A model generated the notes under the pieces. That model saw nothing but the letters and a program-made list of their open reading frames with translations. It was not told where the DNA came from and made no database searches. Of a stretch of DNA of 16,401 bases, positions 1 to 7,718 are shown in pieces. The position numbers and the translations under genes were made by a program. The stretch is from NCBI GenBank assembly GCA_900540545.1, contig UQGJ01000062.1, positions 1 through 16,401 of the forward strand, read 5' to 3'. Positions within the stretch are counted from its first letter, which is position 1. Every line of letters begins with the position of its first letter. The DNA comes from an uncultured Eubacteriales bacterium. GTDB lineage: Bacteria > Bacillota > Clostridia > Oscillospirales > Oscillospiraceae.

Positions 1-1
1 C

Positions 2-571
2 ATCTGCCGTTACTATCTGGTGCCCTACCTGAATCAGTTCCACAAGGAATTTCCCAACATACACATTAAGGTAACCAACCAGACCTCCATTGAATGCGCC
101 CGCTTCCTGGAAAACGGACAGGCCGACTTCATTGTGACCAATTATCCCAACTCAGCCCTGGCCGGCAACATGAACACCCGGGTCATCAATGAATTCCATG
201 ACGTATTCGTGGCCAGCCGGGCTGCCTTTCCTTTGGAAGGAAGGAAGCTGGGGCTGGAAGAGCTTCTGGACTACCCCATCATGATGCTGGACCGCAAGAG
301 CACCACCAGCGAGTTCCTGCATCAGATTTTCCAGAAACGCCAGCTGGACCTGGTTCCTGAGATTGAGCTGTCCAGCAACGACCTTCTCATCGACCTGGCC
401 CGTATCGGACTGGGGATTGCGTTTGTCCCGGACTTCTGCATCCCTGCAAAGGACAGGAACCTGTTCATCCTGGATTTAAAGGAACAGCTTCCCTCCCGGC
501 AGATGATGGTGGCCTACAATGAAAGCCTGCCTGTTTCCCAGGCAGCCAGACAGTTCATGGATATCCTGTAG
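2..571 (+). CDS. LysR-family transcriptional regulator, 3' part (substrate-binding domain)
   Basis: The reading frame is open from the first bases of the window (I-C-R-Y-Y-L-V-P-Y-L...), so the gene starts upstream and only the C-terminal effector-binding domain is present, about 189 residues. The GTG at base 20 is an internal valine, not a start. The segment has the alternating pattern of a type-2 periplasmic-binding fold: 'F-P-N-I-H-I-K-V' near the beginning, 'G-Q-A-D-F-I-V-T' after it, and 'I-G-L-G-I-A-F-V-P' near the end, which are typical of LysR co-inducer domains. The DNA-binding HTH is outside the window, so target genes cannot be inferred. The gene converges on the helicase gene with only 24 bases between the two stop codons and no obvious terminator. 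Base composition is lower in GC than the MATE-to-Feo part. LysR family assignment is firm; ligand unknown. Confidence 0.85.
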   Translation: MCRYYLVPYLNQFHKEFPNIHIKVTNQTSIECARFLENGQADFIVTNYPNSALAGNMNTRVINEFHDVFVASRAAFPLEGRKLGLEELLDYPIMMLDRKSTTSEFLHQIFQKRQLDLVPEIELSSNDLLIDLARIGLGIAFVPDFCIPAKDRNLFILDLKEQLPSRQMMVAYNESLPVSQAARQFMDIL

Positions 572-595
572 AGCGCCGTTCCCTTCCGGCACATG

Positions 596-3574
596 TTAAA
601 AGCGGTTCCAGAACCGTTCCACTGCCTGGCCCACATTGTACCGGCTGACCACTGTATAGGAGCCCCATTCCCTTGGAAACATGGCCACATATTCCGGGCG
701 CAGGAACCGGTCGTCCAGCAGGGCAATCACGCCCTTGTCATGGATGGTCCGTATGACCCGGCCGGCCGCCTGCATCACCTTGTTCATTCCCGGATACTGG
801 TAGGCATAATCAAACCCACAGCCGCCGTGTCCGTCAAAATAATCCCTGAGGATTTCCTGCTCCGTATTCACCTGGGGCAGGCCGGTCCCGATAATCACGG
901 CGCCAATCAGGCGGTCCTCCTTAAGGTCAATTCCCTCTGAAAAGATTCCCCCCATCACACACAGGGCCGCCATGGACTGTTTCCGTTCCCCGTCAAAACT
1001 TCTCAGGAAGTCCTCCCTCTCCTCCTCTGTCATGCGGTTCTTCTGGGCCAGCCATGTAAAATCCAGCCCGACCTCCTCCTGCCGTCTGGCAAGGACCTCC
1101 TCAATGGCGTGAAGATATTGGTAGGAGGGGCAGAACACCATGTAATTGCCTCTTTTCCCCTCCACGATCCTGCATATATAGTCTGCAATCTTCTCGTATT
1201 CATAGGGGCCTCTCCGGCTGTAGCGGCTGCTTACATCGCTGGCAGCCAGCACCAGGCGGTTTTCCTCAGGGAACGGGGACCTGGCATAGACCGCGTATTC
1301 CTCCTGGCTGCCGCTGAGCAGTTCTTTGTAGTACTGGATTGGCAGCAGGGTCGCTGAAAAGAACAGGGTGCTGTTCCCGCGGTCCAGGCATTCCTTCAGG
1401 TTCACAGCCGGATTCACGCACAATAGCTTTACCATGAAATGCCCGTCCGGCAGAAGCCTTGCATAAATCCTGTAATTGTCATCCAGCCTGTCATAGATAT
1501 ACAGGAAATCCCGGACAGCAAAGTAAAACTCCAGCACCAGGTCCCTGTCCCCAAACTCCACGTTCTCATTCATGAAACTTTCCAGCTCGCCGAACATGGT
1601 CATGAGCTGAAGGGCCAGCAGGTTCACATCCGGCAGCAGCTCATAGTCGCTTCCAAGGACCTGGCGGTGGATGATTCCCTCCGCGTCCTCCGAACCGTAC
1701 GACCTCTTTAGGTCCAGGAACTTCTGGTTTAACTTGTCCAGCTGGGTCAGCACCTTTCCCGCGCCTGTCTGGGACTTGAGGATCCTCCTGACCAGGAGCA
1801 CGTCTTCCTTCACCAGGCTGGCGCTGTACATCTCCCTGGCCCGGGCCACCAGGTTATGGGCCTCGTCCACCAGGAACAGGTACTCTCCCGGCGTGCTGCC
1901 TTCGGCAAAATACCGTTTGAGCCGCACATTGGGGTCGAACACGTAATTGTAGTCGCAGATGATGCCGTCCGCCCAGTTGGTGATATCCAGGCAGAACTCA
2001 AAGGGACACACGTTGTGGCGCTTTGCGTACTCCAGCACCAGCTCCCGGGTGATCCCCATCTCCTCGTGGAGAATGTCGTACACCGCGTCGTTCACCCGGT
2101 CGTAGTGCCCCTTGGCCACCGGACAGGTCTCCGGGTTGCAGTCCGGCTTGTCCAGGACGCACAGCTTTTCCTTTGCCGTGATGGTCACGGTGGTGAAATA
2201 GAGCTGCTGCAGATCCCGCATCACCCGAAAGGCGTCCTCGGCCACGCTGCGGGTGATGCTCTTGGCCGTCAGATAGAACAATTTATCCCCCGAGCCTTCC
2301 CCCATTGCCTTGAGGCTGGGAAATACGGTGGACAAGGTCTTGCCCACGCCGGTGGGCGCCTGGATGAACAGGTTTCGTCCCTGGTCGATGCTGCGGTAAA
2401 CCGCAGCGGCCAGCCCCTTCTGACCATCCCGGTAGGCGTAGGGGAACTGCAAATCCTTCAGGGACTGCTGCCGCCTGAGCCCGTGGAGATACTGGAACCT
2501 GGCCCACTTCACGTACTCGTGGACCAATCCCAGAAACCACTCCTCAAGCTCCTCAAAGGAGTAGTCGAAGCGGAACCGCCGCACCTCCTCGGACTCGATG
2601 TTGCAGTAGGTGATCTGCACGCCCATGGCGGCAAGCTCCCGGTCGCAGGCCAGGAAGTAAGCGTAGCACTTGGCCTGGGCCAAGTGGACCGGGTCCGCAT
2701 CCTCCAGGTATTTTAAATCCATATAAATGCACTTGATCTCGTCAATCACACAGCCGGCCGCCTCCTCGATCACGCCGTCGGCCCGCCCTTCCACCAGAAG
2801 CTTAAACTCCTCCTCGTCCACGGTGTCGTGGACGTCGATGCGGTACAGCTCCAACGGCGGCCCCGCCGGGGCGCGGCCCTGGGCCATGACCCCCTCGGCC
2901 AGAGTGTGGAGGTGCTCCTCCAGCCGGTCGTAGGCCCCCCGGTAGAAAAGGCTGGCGTACTCCCCCGCCGGCAGGACGGCGTCGTGGGGCCGGTCCGCCG
3001 GGGTGAGGAAAAAGACGCTGGAAAAGTGGTTGTAAACGCCCTTTTTCAGGCTCTTTTCGTCCAGTATGGCCCCCATGCACTGGCTGCCGATGACCTTGAT
3101 AGAATCCTGGTGCCGGCCCTCCAGCTTTTTCAGGAGGAAGTCGATTTCCTTTTCCAGAATAACGTCCTCCTGCAAAAAGACGTAGGGCCGGGGCGGCTCC
3201 CGGCGGAAGACCACCGTCCCCGCCTTCACCGCCCTGTACCGCTCCAGACGGTCCCGGCGCTCCCGGGCCTCCCGGCCGGCGGCCTGGAGCTGAGCCATCT
3301 TCTCCTCCAGAAGCGCCTCCTCCGCGTCCAGGAAGCGGAGGGTGGAGGCCACGCTCCTTCCCTCCAGGTAGGCCCGGATGTCCTCGGTGGGCATGTCCAG
3401 CTCCCGAAGGGAGCGGACCACGTTGAGGGTGCACACGTCCTGGATGGTGTACATGCGGTAGCCGTTCTCCCCCCGGACCGGGTGGAGCAGGTTTTTCTCC
3501 TCATAATAACGGAGGGTGTCCGGGTGCAGGTGAAACAACTTGGCGATTTCGTGGATTTTATAGAGGTCTTTCAA
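596..3574 (-). CDS. MerR/GyrI-type regulator fused in frame to a DinG/XPD-type Fe-S helicase (possible chimera)
   Basis: Residues are numbered from the ATG at 3580; the better start is the TTG at 3574, because GGGAGG (3587-3582) lies 7 bases before it but only 1 base before the ATG. Residues ~8-75 are a MerR winged HTH ('HPDTLRYYEEKNLLHP'), followed by a coiled coil and, to ~259, a GyrI-like effector domain ending in 'R-I-D-V-H-D-T'. From residue 260 the sequence is an ATP-dependent helicase: 'VEGRADG' and 'IDEIK' (D268, E281, K283, remnant of a PD-(D/E)XK nuclease-like domain), Walker A APTGVGKT (408-415), cysteines 474, 481, 486, 525 and 530 fitting an Fe-S cluster, DEAH box 572-575, and motif VI QAAGRVIR (937-944). 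Related clostridial helicases normally carry roughly 60-80 more N-terminal residues and no MerR part; the MerR part lacks its last few residues. The joint is at bases 2798-2803. The regulator half probably controls the divergent MATE gene; the helicase half would act in DNA repair. Confidence 0.8.
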   Translation of the reverse strand: MKDLYKIHEIAKLFHLHPDTLRYYEEKNLLHPVRGENGYRMYTIQDVCTLNVVRSLRELDMPTEDIRAYLEGRSVASTLRFLDAEEALLEEKMAQLQAAGREARERRDRLERYRAVKAGTVVFRREPPRPYVFLQEDVILEKEIDFLLKKLEGRHQDSIKVIGSQCMGAILDEKSLKKGVYNHFSSVFFLTPADRPHDAVLPAGEYASLFYRGAYDRLEEHLHTLAEGVMAQGRAPAGPPLELYRIDVHDTVDEEEFKLLVEGRADGVIEEAAGCVIDEIKCIYMDLKYLEDADPVHLAQAKCYAYFLACDRELAAMGVQITYCNIESEEVRRFRFDYSFEELEEWFLGLVHEYVKWARFQYLHGLRRQQSLKDLQFPYAYRDGQKGLAAAVYRSIDQGRNLFIQAPTGVGKTLSTVFPSLKAMGEGSGDKLFYLTAKSITRSVAEDAFRVMRDLQQLYFTTVTITAKEKLCVLDKPDCNPETCPVAKGHYDRVNDAVYDILHEEMGITRELVLEYAKRHNVCPFEFCLDITNWADGIICDYNYVFDPNVRLKRYFAEGSTPGEYLFLVDEAHNLVARAREMYSASLVKEDVLLVRRILKSQTGAGKVLTQLDKLNQKFLDLKRSYGSEDAEGIIHRQVLGSDYELLPDVNLLALQLMTMFGELESFMNENVEFGDRDLVLEFYFAVRDFLYIYDRLDDNYRIYARLLPDGHFMVKLLCVNPAVNLKECLDRGNSTLFFSATLLPIQYYKELLSGSQEEYAVYARSPFPEENRLVLAASDVSSRYSRRGPYEYEKIADYICRIVEGKRGNYMVFCPSYQYLHAIEEVLARRQEEVGLDFTWLAQKNRMTEEEREDFLRSFDGERKQSMAALCVMGGIFSEGIDLKEDRLIGAVIIGTGLPQVNTEQEILRDYFDGHGGCGFDYAYQYPGMNKVMQAAGRVIRTIHDKGVIALLDDRFLRPEYVAMFPREWGSYTVVSRYNVGQAVERFWNRF
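2798..2803. other. MerR/helicase junction, on an AAGCTT (HindIII) hexamer
   Basis: The effector domain of the MerR-type regulator ends just before this site and the helicase alignment begins just after it. On the coding strand the codons read GAG TTT AAG CTT CTG GTG, so K260-L261 are the hexamer itself. AAGCTT also occurs at 9772-9777 and 11426-11431 inside ordinary genes. A joint that coincides with a restriction site suggests a ligated clone insert, but chance coincidence in a real deletion or a misassembly cannot be excluded. Confidence 0.5.
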
Positions 3575-3592
3575 AATCATTCCTCCCAGGGG

Positions 3593-3623
3593 TTGACTTT
3601 CGTATGGTCCGAGGGTTTATGAT
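3593..3623 (+). promoter_or_regulatory. MerR-type promoter/operator of the MATE gene
   Basis: A -35 element TTGACT (3593-3598) and a -10 element TATGAT (3618-3623) are separated by 19 bp. This long spacer is the hallmark of promoters activated by MerR-family proteins, which twist the DNA to bring the two elements into phase. Inside it lies an imperfect dyad, ACTTTCG (3596-3602) and CGAGGGT (3610-3616), 5 of 7 positions paired, centred at about 3606. The regulator encoded on the opposite strand starts only ~20 bp away, so it would also cover its own translation-start region. Elements are seen; regulation is inferred. Confidence 0.7.
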
Positions 3624-3635
3624 AGGTCCAGCGTT

Positions 3636-3654
3636 AAGGAGGTCGTTACCCTTG
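3636..3654 (+). promoter_or_regulatory. Ribosome binding site that sets a TTG start for the MATE gene
   Basis: AAGGAGGT at 3636-3643 is followed after 8 bases by TTG at 3652-3654. The in-frame ATGs further upstream (3604 and 3619) lie between or within the predicted promoter elements and have no Shine-Dalgarno site, so they should not be used as starts. Confidence 0.8.
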
Positions 3655-5001
3655 GAACTGCGGAAGCGTTTTCTCAAATTTGTGGTGCCGTCCATCGTGT
3701 CCATGTGGATTTTCTCCCTGTACACCATGGTGGACGGCATGTTCGTCGCCCACGGGGTGGGGGAGCACGCCCTGGCGGCGGTGAACCTGTCCATGCCCTT
3801 CACGTCCCTCATCTTCACCGTGGGCATCCTGCTGGCCACCGGCACCTCCACGGTGATTTCCATCGCCCTGGGGCAGAAGGACCTGGACAAAGCCCGGAAC
3901 TACTTTAACCAGAACCTGGCGGTGACGGTGGCCGCCACCCTTGTCTTGGCGGCCCTGGTCCTGCTGAATCTGGAGCGGGTGGCCCTCTTTCTGGGGGCCA
4001 CGCCGGACACTCTGAACTACGTGAAGGAGTACGTGGGCGTCATCGCCTGCTTCGCCGTCTTTTTCACCCTGTCCTACAACCTGGAGGTCCAGGTCAAGGC
4101 CAACGGCGCCCCCCAGGTCAGCACCATCGGCGTGATCTCCTGCGCCCTGATGAACGTGGGGCTGGACGCCCTGTTCGTGCTGGGCCTGGGCTGGGGAGTG
4201 TGGGGCGCGGCCCTGGCCACGGGGCTGGCCCAGGTCACCTCCACCGCCGTATTTCTCGTCTACTTCATCACCCACCGCCAGCGGCTGAAGCTGGACCGCT
4301 TCCGCCCTGACCTGCGGGTCTACCGGCGCATTGTGCCCCTGGGCCTGTCGGAGGGGCTGAACGAGCTGTCCAACGGACTGGTCATCTTTCTCTTCAACCA
4401 CACCATCCTGCGGGTCATCGGCGAGGGGGCGCTGACCTCCTACACCATCATCAGCTATGTCAACACCCTGGTGCTGATGACCATGACGGGCACGGCCCAG
4501 GGCATGCAGCCCCTGGTGAGCTACCAGTTGGGGGCCGGGGAACGGCGCAACTGCCACCGCCTGTTGAAGTACGGCGTGGTCTCCGTGGCCCTGTTCTCCG
4601 CCCTCTCCTTCGCCCTGGGGGAGTTGGGCGCGCCCGCCATCGTGGGGGCCTTCCTGGGGCCGGACAGCGCCGTCTTCGACTACTCGGTGTCCGCCCTGCG
4701 CCTGTACGCCCTGTCCTTCCTGGTTCTGGGCTTCAACGTCATTTTCGCCGCCTTCTTCACGGCGGTGGAGCGGCCCGTCCAGGCCTTCTCCATCTCCTTC
4801 GGCCGGAGTCTGGTCCTGCTGGTGGTCTGCCTGCTGGTGCTGTCCAGCCTCTTCGGCGACGTGGGCATCTGGCTGTCCACCCTGGCGTCTGAGCTGCTGT
4901 GCCTGGTCCTCACCGCCTGCTGCGTGTTCGCCTATTTCCGCAAGCAGCGGCGGGCGGACCAAGCGGCTGCGGATGATGCTATCATACCCGATAACGCCTG
5001 A
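3652..5001 (+). CDS. MATE-family multidrug efflux protein
   Basis: A 449-residue integral membrane protein that would export drugs or metabolites in exchange for Na+ or H+ at the cytoplasmic membrane. The start is the TTG at 3652, giving M-E-L-R-K-R-F-L-K-F. The N-terminus shows the usual MATE opening ('VVPSIVSMWIFSLYTMVDG') and the two-fold repeated set of hydrophobic segments expected of 12 helices; the second half begins near 'RRIVPLGLSEGLNEL' (about residue 225) and repeats the pattern. 'GTAQGMQPLVSYQLGAGE' matches the conserved loop of the C-terminal half. Length is normal for the family. The last ~20 residues are a polar tail (K-Q-R-R-A-D-Q...). It is divergent from the MerR-type regulator and carries a MerR-type promoter, so expression is probably induced by a ligand bound by the GyrI-like domain. 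MATE is firm; substrate cannot be told. Confidence 0.92.
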   Translation: MELRKRFLKFVVPSIVSMWIFSLYTMVDGMFVAHGVGEHALAAVNLSMPFTSLIFTVGILLATGTSTVISIALGQKDLDKARNYFNQNLAVTVAATLVLAALVLLNLERVALFLGATPDTLNYVKEYVGVIACFAVFFTLSYNLEVQVKANGAPQVSTIGVISCALMNVGLDALFVLGLGWGVWGAALATGLAQVTSTAVFLVYFITHRQRLKLDRFRPDLRVYRRIVPLGLSEGLNELSNGLVIFLFNHTILRVIGEGALTSYTIISYVNTLVLMTMTGTAQGMQPLVSYQLGAGERRNCHRLLKYGVVSVALFSALSFALGELGAPAIVGAFLGPDSAVFDYSVSALRLYALSFLVLGFNVIFAAFFTAVERPVQAFSISFGRSLVLLVVCLLVLSSLFGDVGIWLSTLASELLCLVLTACCVFAYFRKQRRADQAAADDAIIPDNA

Positions 5002-5004
5002 AGA

Positions 5005-5054
5005 AACAAGCACAAGGGCGGCTCACGAAATCGTGAGCCGCCCTTGTGCTTGTT
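5005..5054. terminator. Perfect 24-bp inverted repeat between convergent genes (bidirectional terminator)
   Basis: Left arm 5005-5028 and right arm 5031-5054 are perfectly complementary over 24 bp with only AA between them. It sits 3 bases after the MATE stop codon and 32 bases beyond the stop of the lyase gene on the other strand. On the minus strand the hairpin runs into TTCTTC, a fair uridine-rich tail; on the plus strand the tail is only TTGTT. It should terminate both operons, better for the minus strand. Confidence 0.8.
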
Positions 5055-5086
5055 GGGAGGGTCGGGATTGGGTTTGGCAAAAGGAC

Positions 5087-6265
5087 CTAACGCCGGGCCT
5101 TGATGGCAGTCTCCACCCGGGTCAGGGCTTCGGTGAGGGTACAGCGGGGGCAGGCCACGTTCATGCGGACGAAGGACTCCCCCTCCGCGCCGAACTCGTA
5201 TCCGGCGCAGAAGGCCACGCCCGCCTGGTCCACCAGGAACCGCTCCAGGTCTTTGCCCTTCAGGCCCAGGCCGGAACAGTCCAGCCACACCAGATAGGTG
5301 CCCTCGGAGGGTATCATCCTGATTTCCGGGACCCGTTGGCGGAGGAAGTCGTCGGCGTACTTCTTGTTCTCCTGGACGTACTCGATGGCCTGGTCCAGCC
5401 ACTCCTCCCCCTCGTTGTAGGCGGCGATGAGGGCGGCGGCGCCGAAGATGGTGTCCAGCCGGGTCTGGGCCACCAGCATCTCGTCGATGAATCTGGCCCG
5501 GAGATCGTCGTCGGCCAGGACGATGGTGGACATGCCCAGGCCGCCCAGGTTGAAGCCCTTGTTGGCGGAGTAGCAGACCATGGACTGCCGCAGCACGTCC
5601 TCCCCCAGCGTGCCGAAGGCCACGTGGGGGTGGTCCTTGGGGACGAAGTCGCAGTGTATCTCGTCGATCATCATGAACACACCGTGTTCCAGGCAGATGT
5701 CGGCGATCTTCCGCAGCTCCTCCCGGGTCCACACCCGGCCCGTGGGGTTATGGGGGCTGGACAGGACCAGGGCCTTGACCCCTCCGGCGGCCTTGGCGGC
5801 CAAATCGTCGAAGTCGAAGGTGTACCGGCCGTCCCGCCAGACCATGGGGCTCTCCACCAGTACCCGGCCGCTCTTTTGGACCATGTCAAAGAGGGGGTCA
5901 TAGTTGGGCATGGGGATCAGGACCTTGTCTCCGGGCTGGGTAATGAGACGCAGGACCACCAGCATGGCGTAGATGACCCCCGGCGGGGCAAAGCACAGGT
6001 GTTCCTTTTTCACCGCGAAGCCGTGGCGGCGCTGGAGCCAGCCCATGACGGCCTCGTAGTAGTCGTCCTGGCGGATGGTGTAGCCGTAGACCGGGTGGTG
6101 GGCCCGTTTCTGGACCGCGTCCACGATGGCGGGGGCGCAGGCGAAGTCCATATCGGCCACCCACATTGGGATCACGTCGGCCCGGCCATAATAGACGTCA
6201 TTGGCGTCCCACTTGAAGGAGGAGGTCCCCCGGCGGTCGATGGGGGTATCGAAATCGTATCTCAT
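5087..6265 (-). CDS. patB: PatB/MalY-type PLP-dependent C-S beta-lyase (class I/II aminotransferase fold)
   Basis: A 392-residue cytosolic PLP enzyme. Family members cleave the C-S bond of cystathionine or related cysteine conjugates, giving a thiol, pyruvate and ammonia through 2-aminoacrylate. The opening 'F-D-T-P-I-D-R-R-G-T-S-S-F-K-W-D' and 'P-M-W-V-A-D-M-D-F' are diagnostic of the MalY/PatB group. 'NPTG' (N173) and 'D-E-I-H' (D201-H204) hold the cofactor, and K236 in 'S-A-N-K-G-F-N-L' is the expected Schiff-base lysine. Length is normal. Its ATG overlaps the stop of the antiporter gene by four bases (ATGA, 6262-6265), so translation is coupled. It is the last gene of a ridA-antiporter-lyase operon. 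E. coli MalY also acts as a regulator of MalT; nothing here suggests that. The true substrate is not determined by sequence. Confidence 0.88.
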   Translation of the reverse strand: MRYDFDTPIDRRGTSSFKWDANDVYYGRADVIPMWVADMDFACAPAIVDAVQKRAHHPVYGYTIRQDDYYEAVMGWLQRRHGFAVKKEHLCFAPPGVIYAMLVVLRLITQPGDKVLIPMPNYDPLFDMVQKSGRVLVESPMVWRDGRYTFDFDDLAAKAAGGVKALVLSSPHNPTGRVWTREELRKIADICLEHGVFMMIDEIHCDFVPKDHPHVAFGTLGEDVLRQSMVCYSANKGFNLGGLGMSTIVLADDDLRARFIDEMLVAQTRLDTIFGAAALIAAYNEGEEWLDQAIEYVQENKKYADDFLRQRVPEIRMIPSEGTYLVWLDCSGLGLKGKDLERFLVDQAGVAFCAGYEFGAEGESFVRMNVACPRCTLTEALTRVETAIKARR

Positions 6266-7692
6266 ACCGCCTCACCGATGAGGGCCATGACGATCCACAG
6301 GACCATGGAAATCCCCGCCGCCAGGAAGGCGAAGGGCAACTGGGTGCGCACGTGGTCGATGTGGTCGCAGGCCGCGCCCAGGGAGGACAGCACGGTGGTG
6401 TCGGACACGGGGGAGCAGTGGTCGCCGAAGAGACCGCCGCTGACCACCGCGCCCACGGCGGCGTAGACCAGCATACCCAGCTGGTTGCCGGTGAAGGAGT
6501 AGGCCATGGGCACGGCCAGGGGGATGCAGATGGCGAAGGTACCCCAGGAGGAGCCGGTGAAGAAGGAGATGACCGCGCCCACGATGAAGGTGGCGGTGAG
6601 GAAGAGCACGGGGGTCATCCAGCCGGAGGTCACGTCCAGGATAAAGTCGGCAGCCCCCATGGACTTGGTGATGGTGTTGATGCAGTAAGCCAGGGCCAGG
6701 ATCAGGGTGGCGGACATGACGCTCTTCATGCCCTGCACGGCGGTGTCCACCAGCTCCTTGACGCTCTTGAACACCCGGCGGACACACAGCTCGATAGCCA
6801 TGTAGATCACGGTGATGATGAAGCACTCCAGGATCTTCACGCCGCCCTTGGTGATGTAGGTCCAGATGGCGGTACCCACCAGGATCAGGATGGGCACCAG
6901 GAAGTCCAGGGCCACGTTGGGCTTCACGGAGCCGTCGTTGCCCTTCTGGAGCTCCTCCAGCTCGGTGCCCACCATGGGCACGGCGCCGTCCCGCAGGAGC
7001 TTGCCGGTCTCACGGGCCCGCTTTTCGGCCTTGCGCATGGGGCCGATATCCGGGAAAATCTCCAGGGCGTTGAGCAGGACGATGAGGACCATGAGGATGG
7101 CGTAGAAGTTGAAGGGGATGGCGGCGATGTAGACGCTGACGCCCTGGTCGGAGCTGGTCACCGGGCCGCCCAGGTCGGCCACCAGGCCGGCCACGTAGGC
7201 GCCCCAGGCCATGAAGGGCATCAGGGTGCAGACCGAGGCGCAGGTGGAGTCCAGGATGAAGGCCAGCTTCTCCCGGGGCACGTGCATCTCATCGGTGAGG
7301 GGGCGCATGACCACGCCCCGGAGCAGGGGGCTCATGTAGTCGTCGATGGTGAACAGGCCAATGAACCAGGTGGCGACTTTCACGCCCCGGGGGGACTTGA
7401 CCTTGCCGGCGATCAGCTCGGCAAAGGCTTTGACCACGCCCGCCTTCATAAAGAAGGCGATCATCATTCCGATGAAGATTTGAATGAGGAGTATCCAGAT
7501 GAAGTCCTCGTTGCCCAGGGCCTCCTCCGCCAGGGCGGAGAAGCCGAAGGCCGGGTCCATCCCCAGGATGATGACGCCGGAAATACAGCCGATGAACAGG
7601 GCGAAGATGGCGTCCTTCTTCCAGAACGCCAGGACCAGGGTGATGGTCAGGGGAACCAGGGACAGGATACCGTAGTTGGCAGCTTCTGGCAC
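6262..7692 (-). CDS. NhaC-family Na+/H+ antiporter or amino-acid/Na+ exchanger
   Basis: A 476-residue polytopic membrane protein of the NhaC group. The start is the GTG at 7692, placed 8 bases after AGGAGGT (7707-7701); the TTG at 7701 overlaps that site and is unlikely. It begins 'M-P-E-A-A-N-Y-G-I-L-S-L-V-P-L', the common start of the group, and shows 'LFTIDDYMSPLLRG', 'FILDSTCASVCTLMPF', 'FFTGSSWGTFAICIPLAVP' and 'GDHCSPVSDTTVLSS', all conserved in the Na+/H+ antiporter C-terminal family. About 11-12 hydrophobic segments are visible, with a charged cytoplasmic stretch around residues 225-255. It lies 26 bases after ridA and overlaps the lyase start. Members of this group have been assigned to Na+/H+ exchange and also to solute exchange; the catabolic neighbours make transport of an amino-acid substrate or product plausible, but this is inference. 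Confidence 0.88.
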   Translation of the reverse strand: MPEAANYGILSLVPLTITLVLAFWKKDAIFALFIGCISGVIILGMDPAFGFSALAEEALGNEDFIWILLIQIFIGMMIAFFMKAGVVKAFAELIAGKVKSPRGVKVATWFIGLFTIDDYMSPLLRGVVMRPLTDEMHVPREKLAFILDSTCASVCTLMPFMAWGAYVAGLVADLGGPVTSSDQGVSVYIAAIPFNFYAILMVLIVLLNALEIFPDIGPMRKAEKRARETGKLLRDGAVPMVGTELEELQKGNDGSVKPNVALDFLVPILILVGTAIWTYITKGGVKILECFIITVIYMAIELCVRRVFKSVKELVDTAVQGMKSVMSATLILALAYCINTITKSMGAADFILDVTSGWMTPVLFLTATFIVGAVISFFTGSSWGTFAICIPLAVPMAYSFTGNQLGMLVYAAVGAVVSGGLFGDHCSPVSDTTVLSSLGAACDHIDHVRTQLPFAFLAAGISMVLWIVMALIGEAV

Positions 7693-7718
7693 GGTGTTCA
7701 ACCTCCTAACTCGTCGCG

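Noticed and set aside
20..571. GTG at base 20 as the start of a complete LysR-domain gene.
   Set aside because: The frame is open to the left edge and the residues before it fit the family, so it is an internal valine in a gene cut by the window.
3646..5013. A 455-codon open frame opposite the MATE gene, and similarly long ones opposite the lyase (4973-6466), the antiporter (6352-7833), the HAD/sugar region (8818-10461) and the kinase (11096-12178).
   Set aside because: They are rich in H, Q, G, D or P/R, have no recognisable domains or ribosome sites and lie exactly antisense to well-supported genes. High GC reduces stop codons in these frames.
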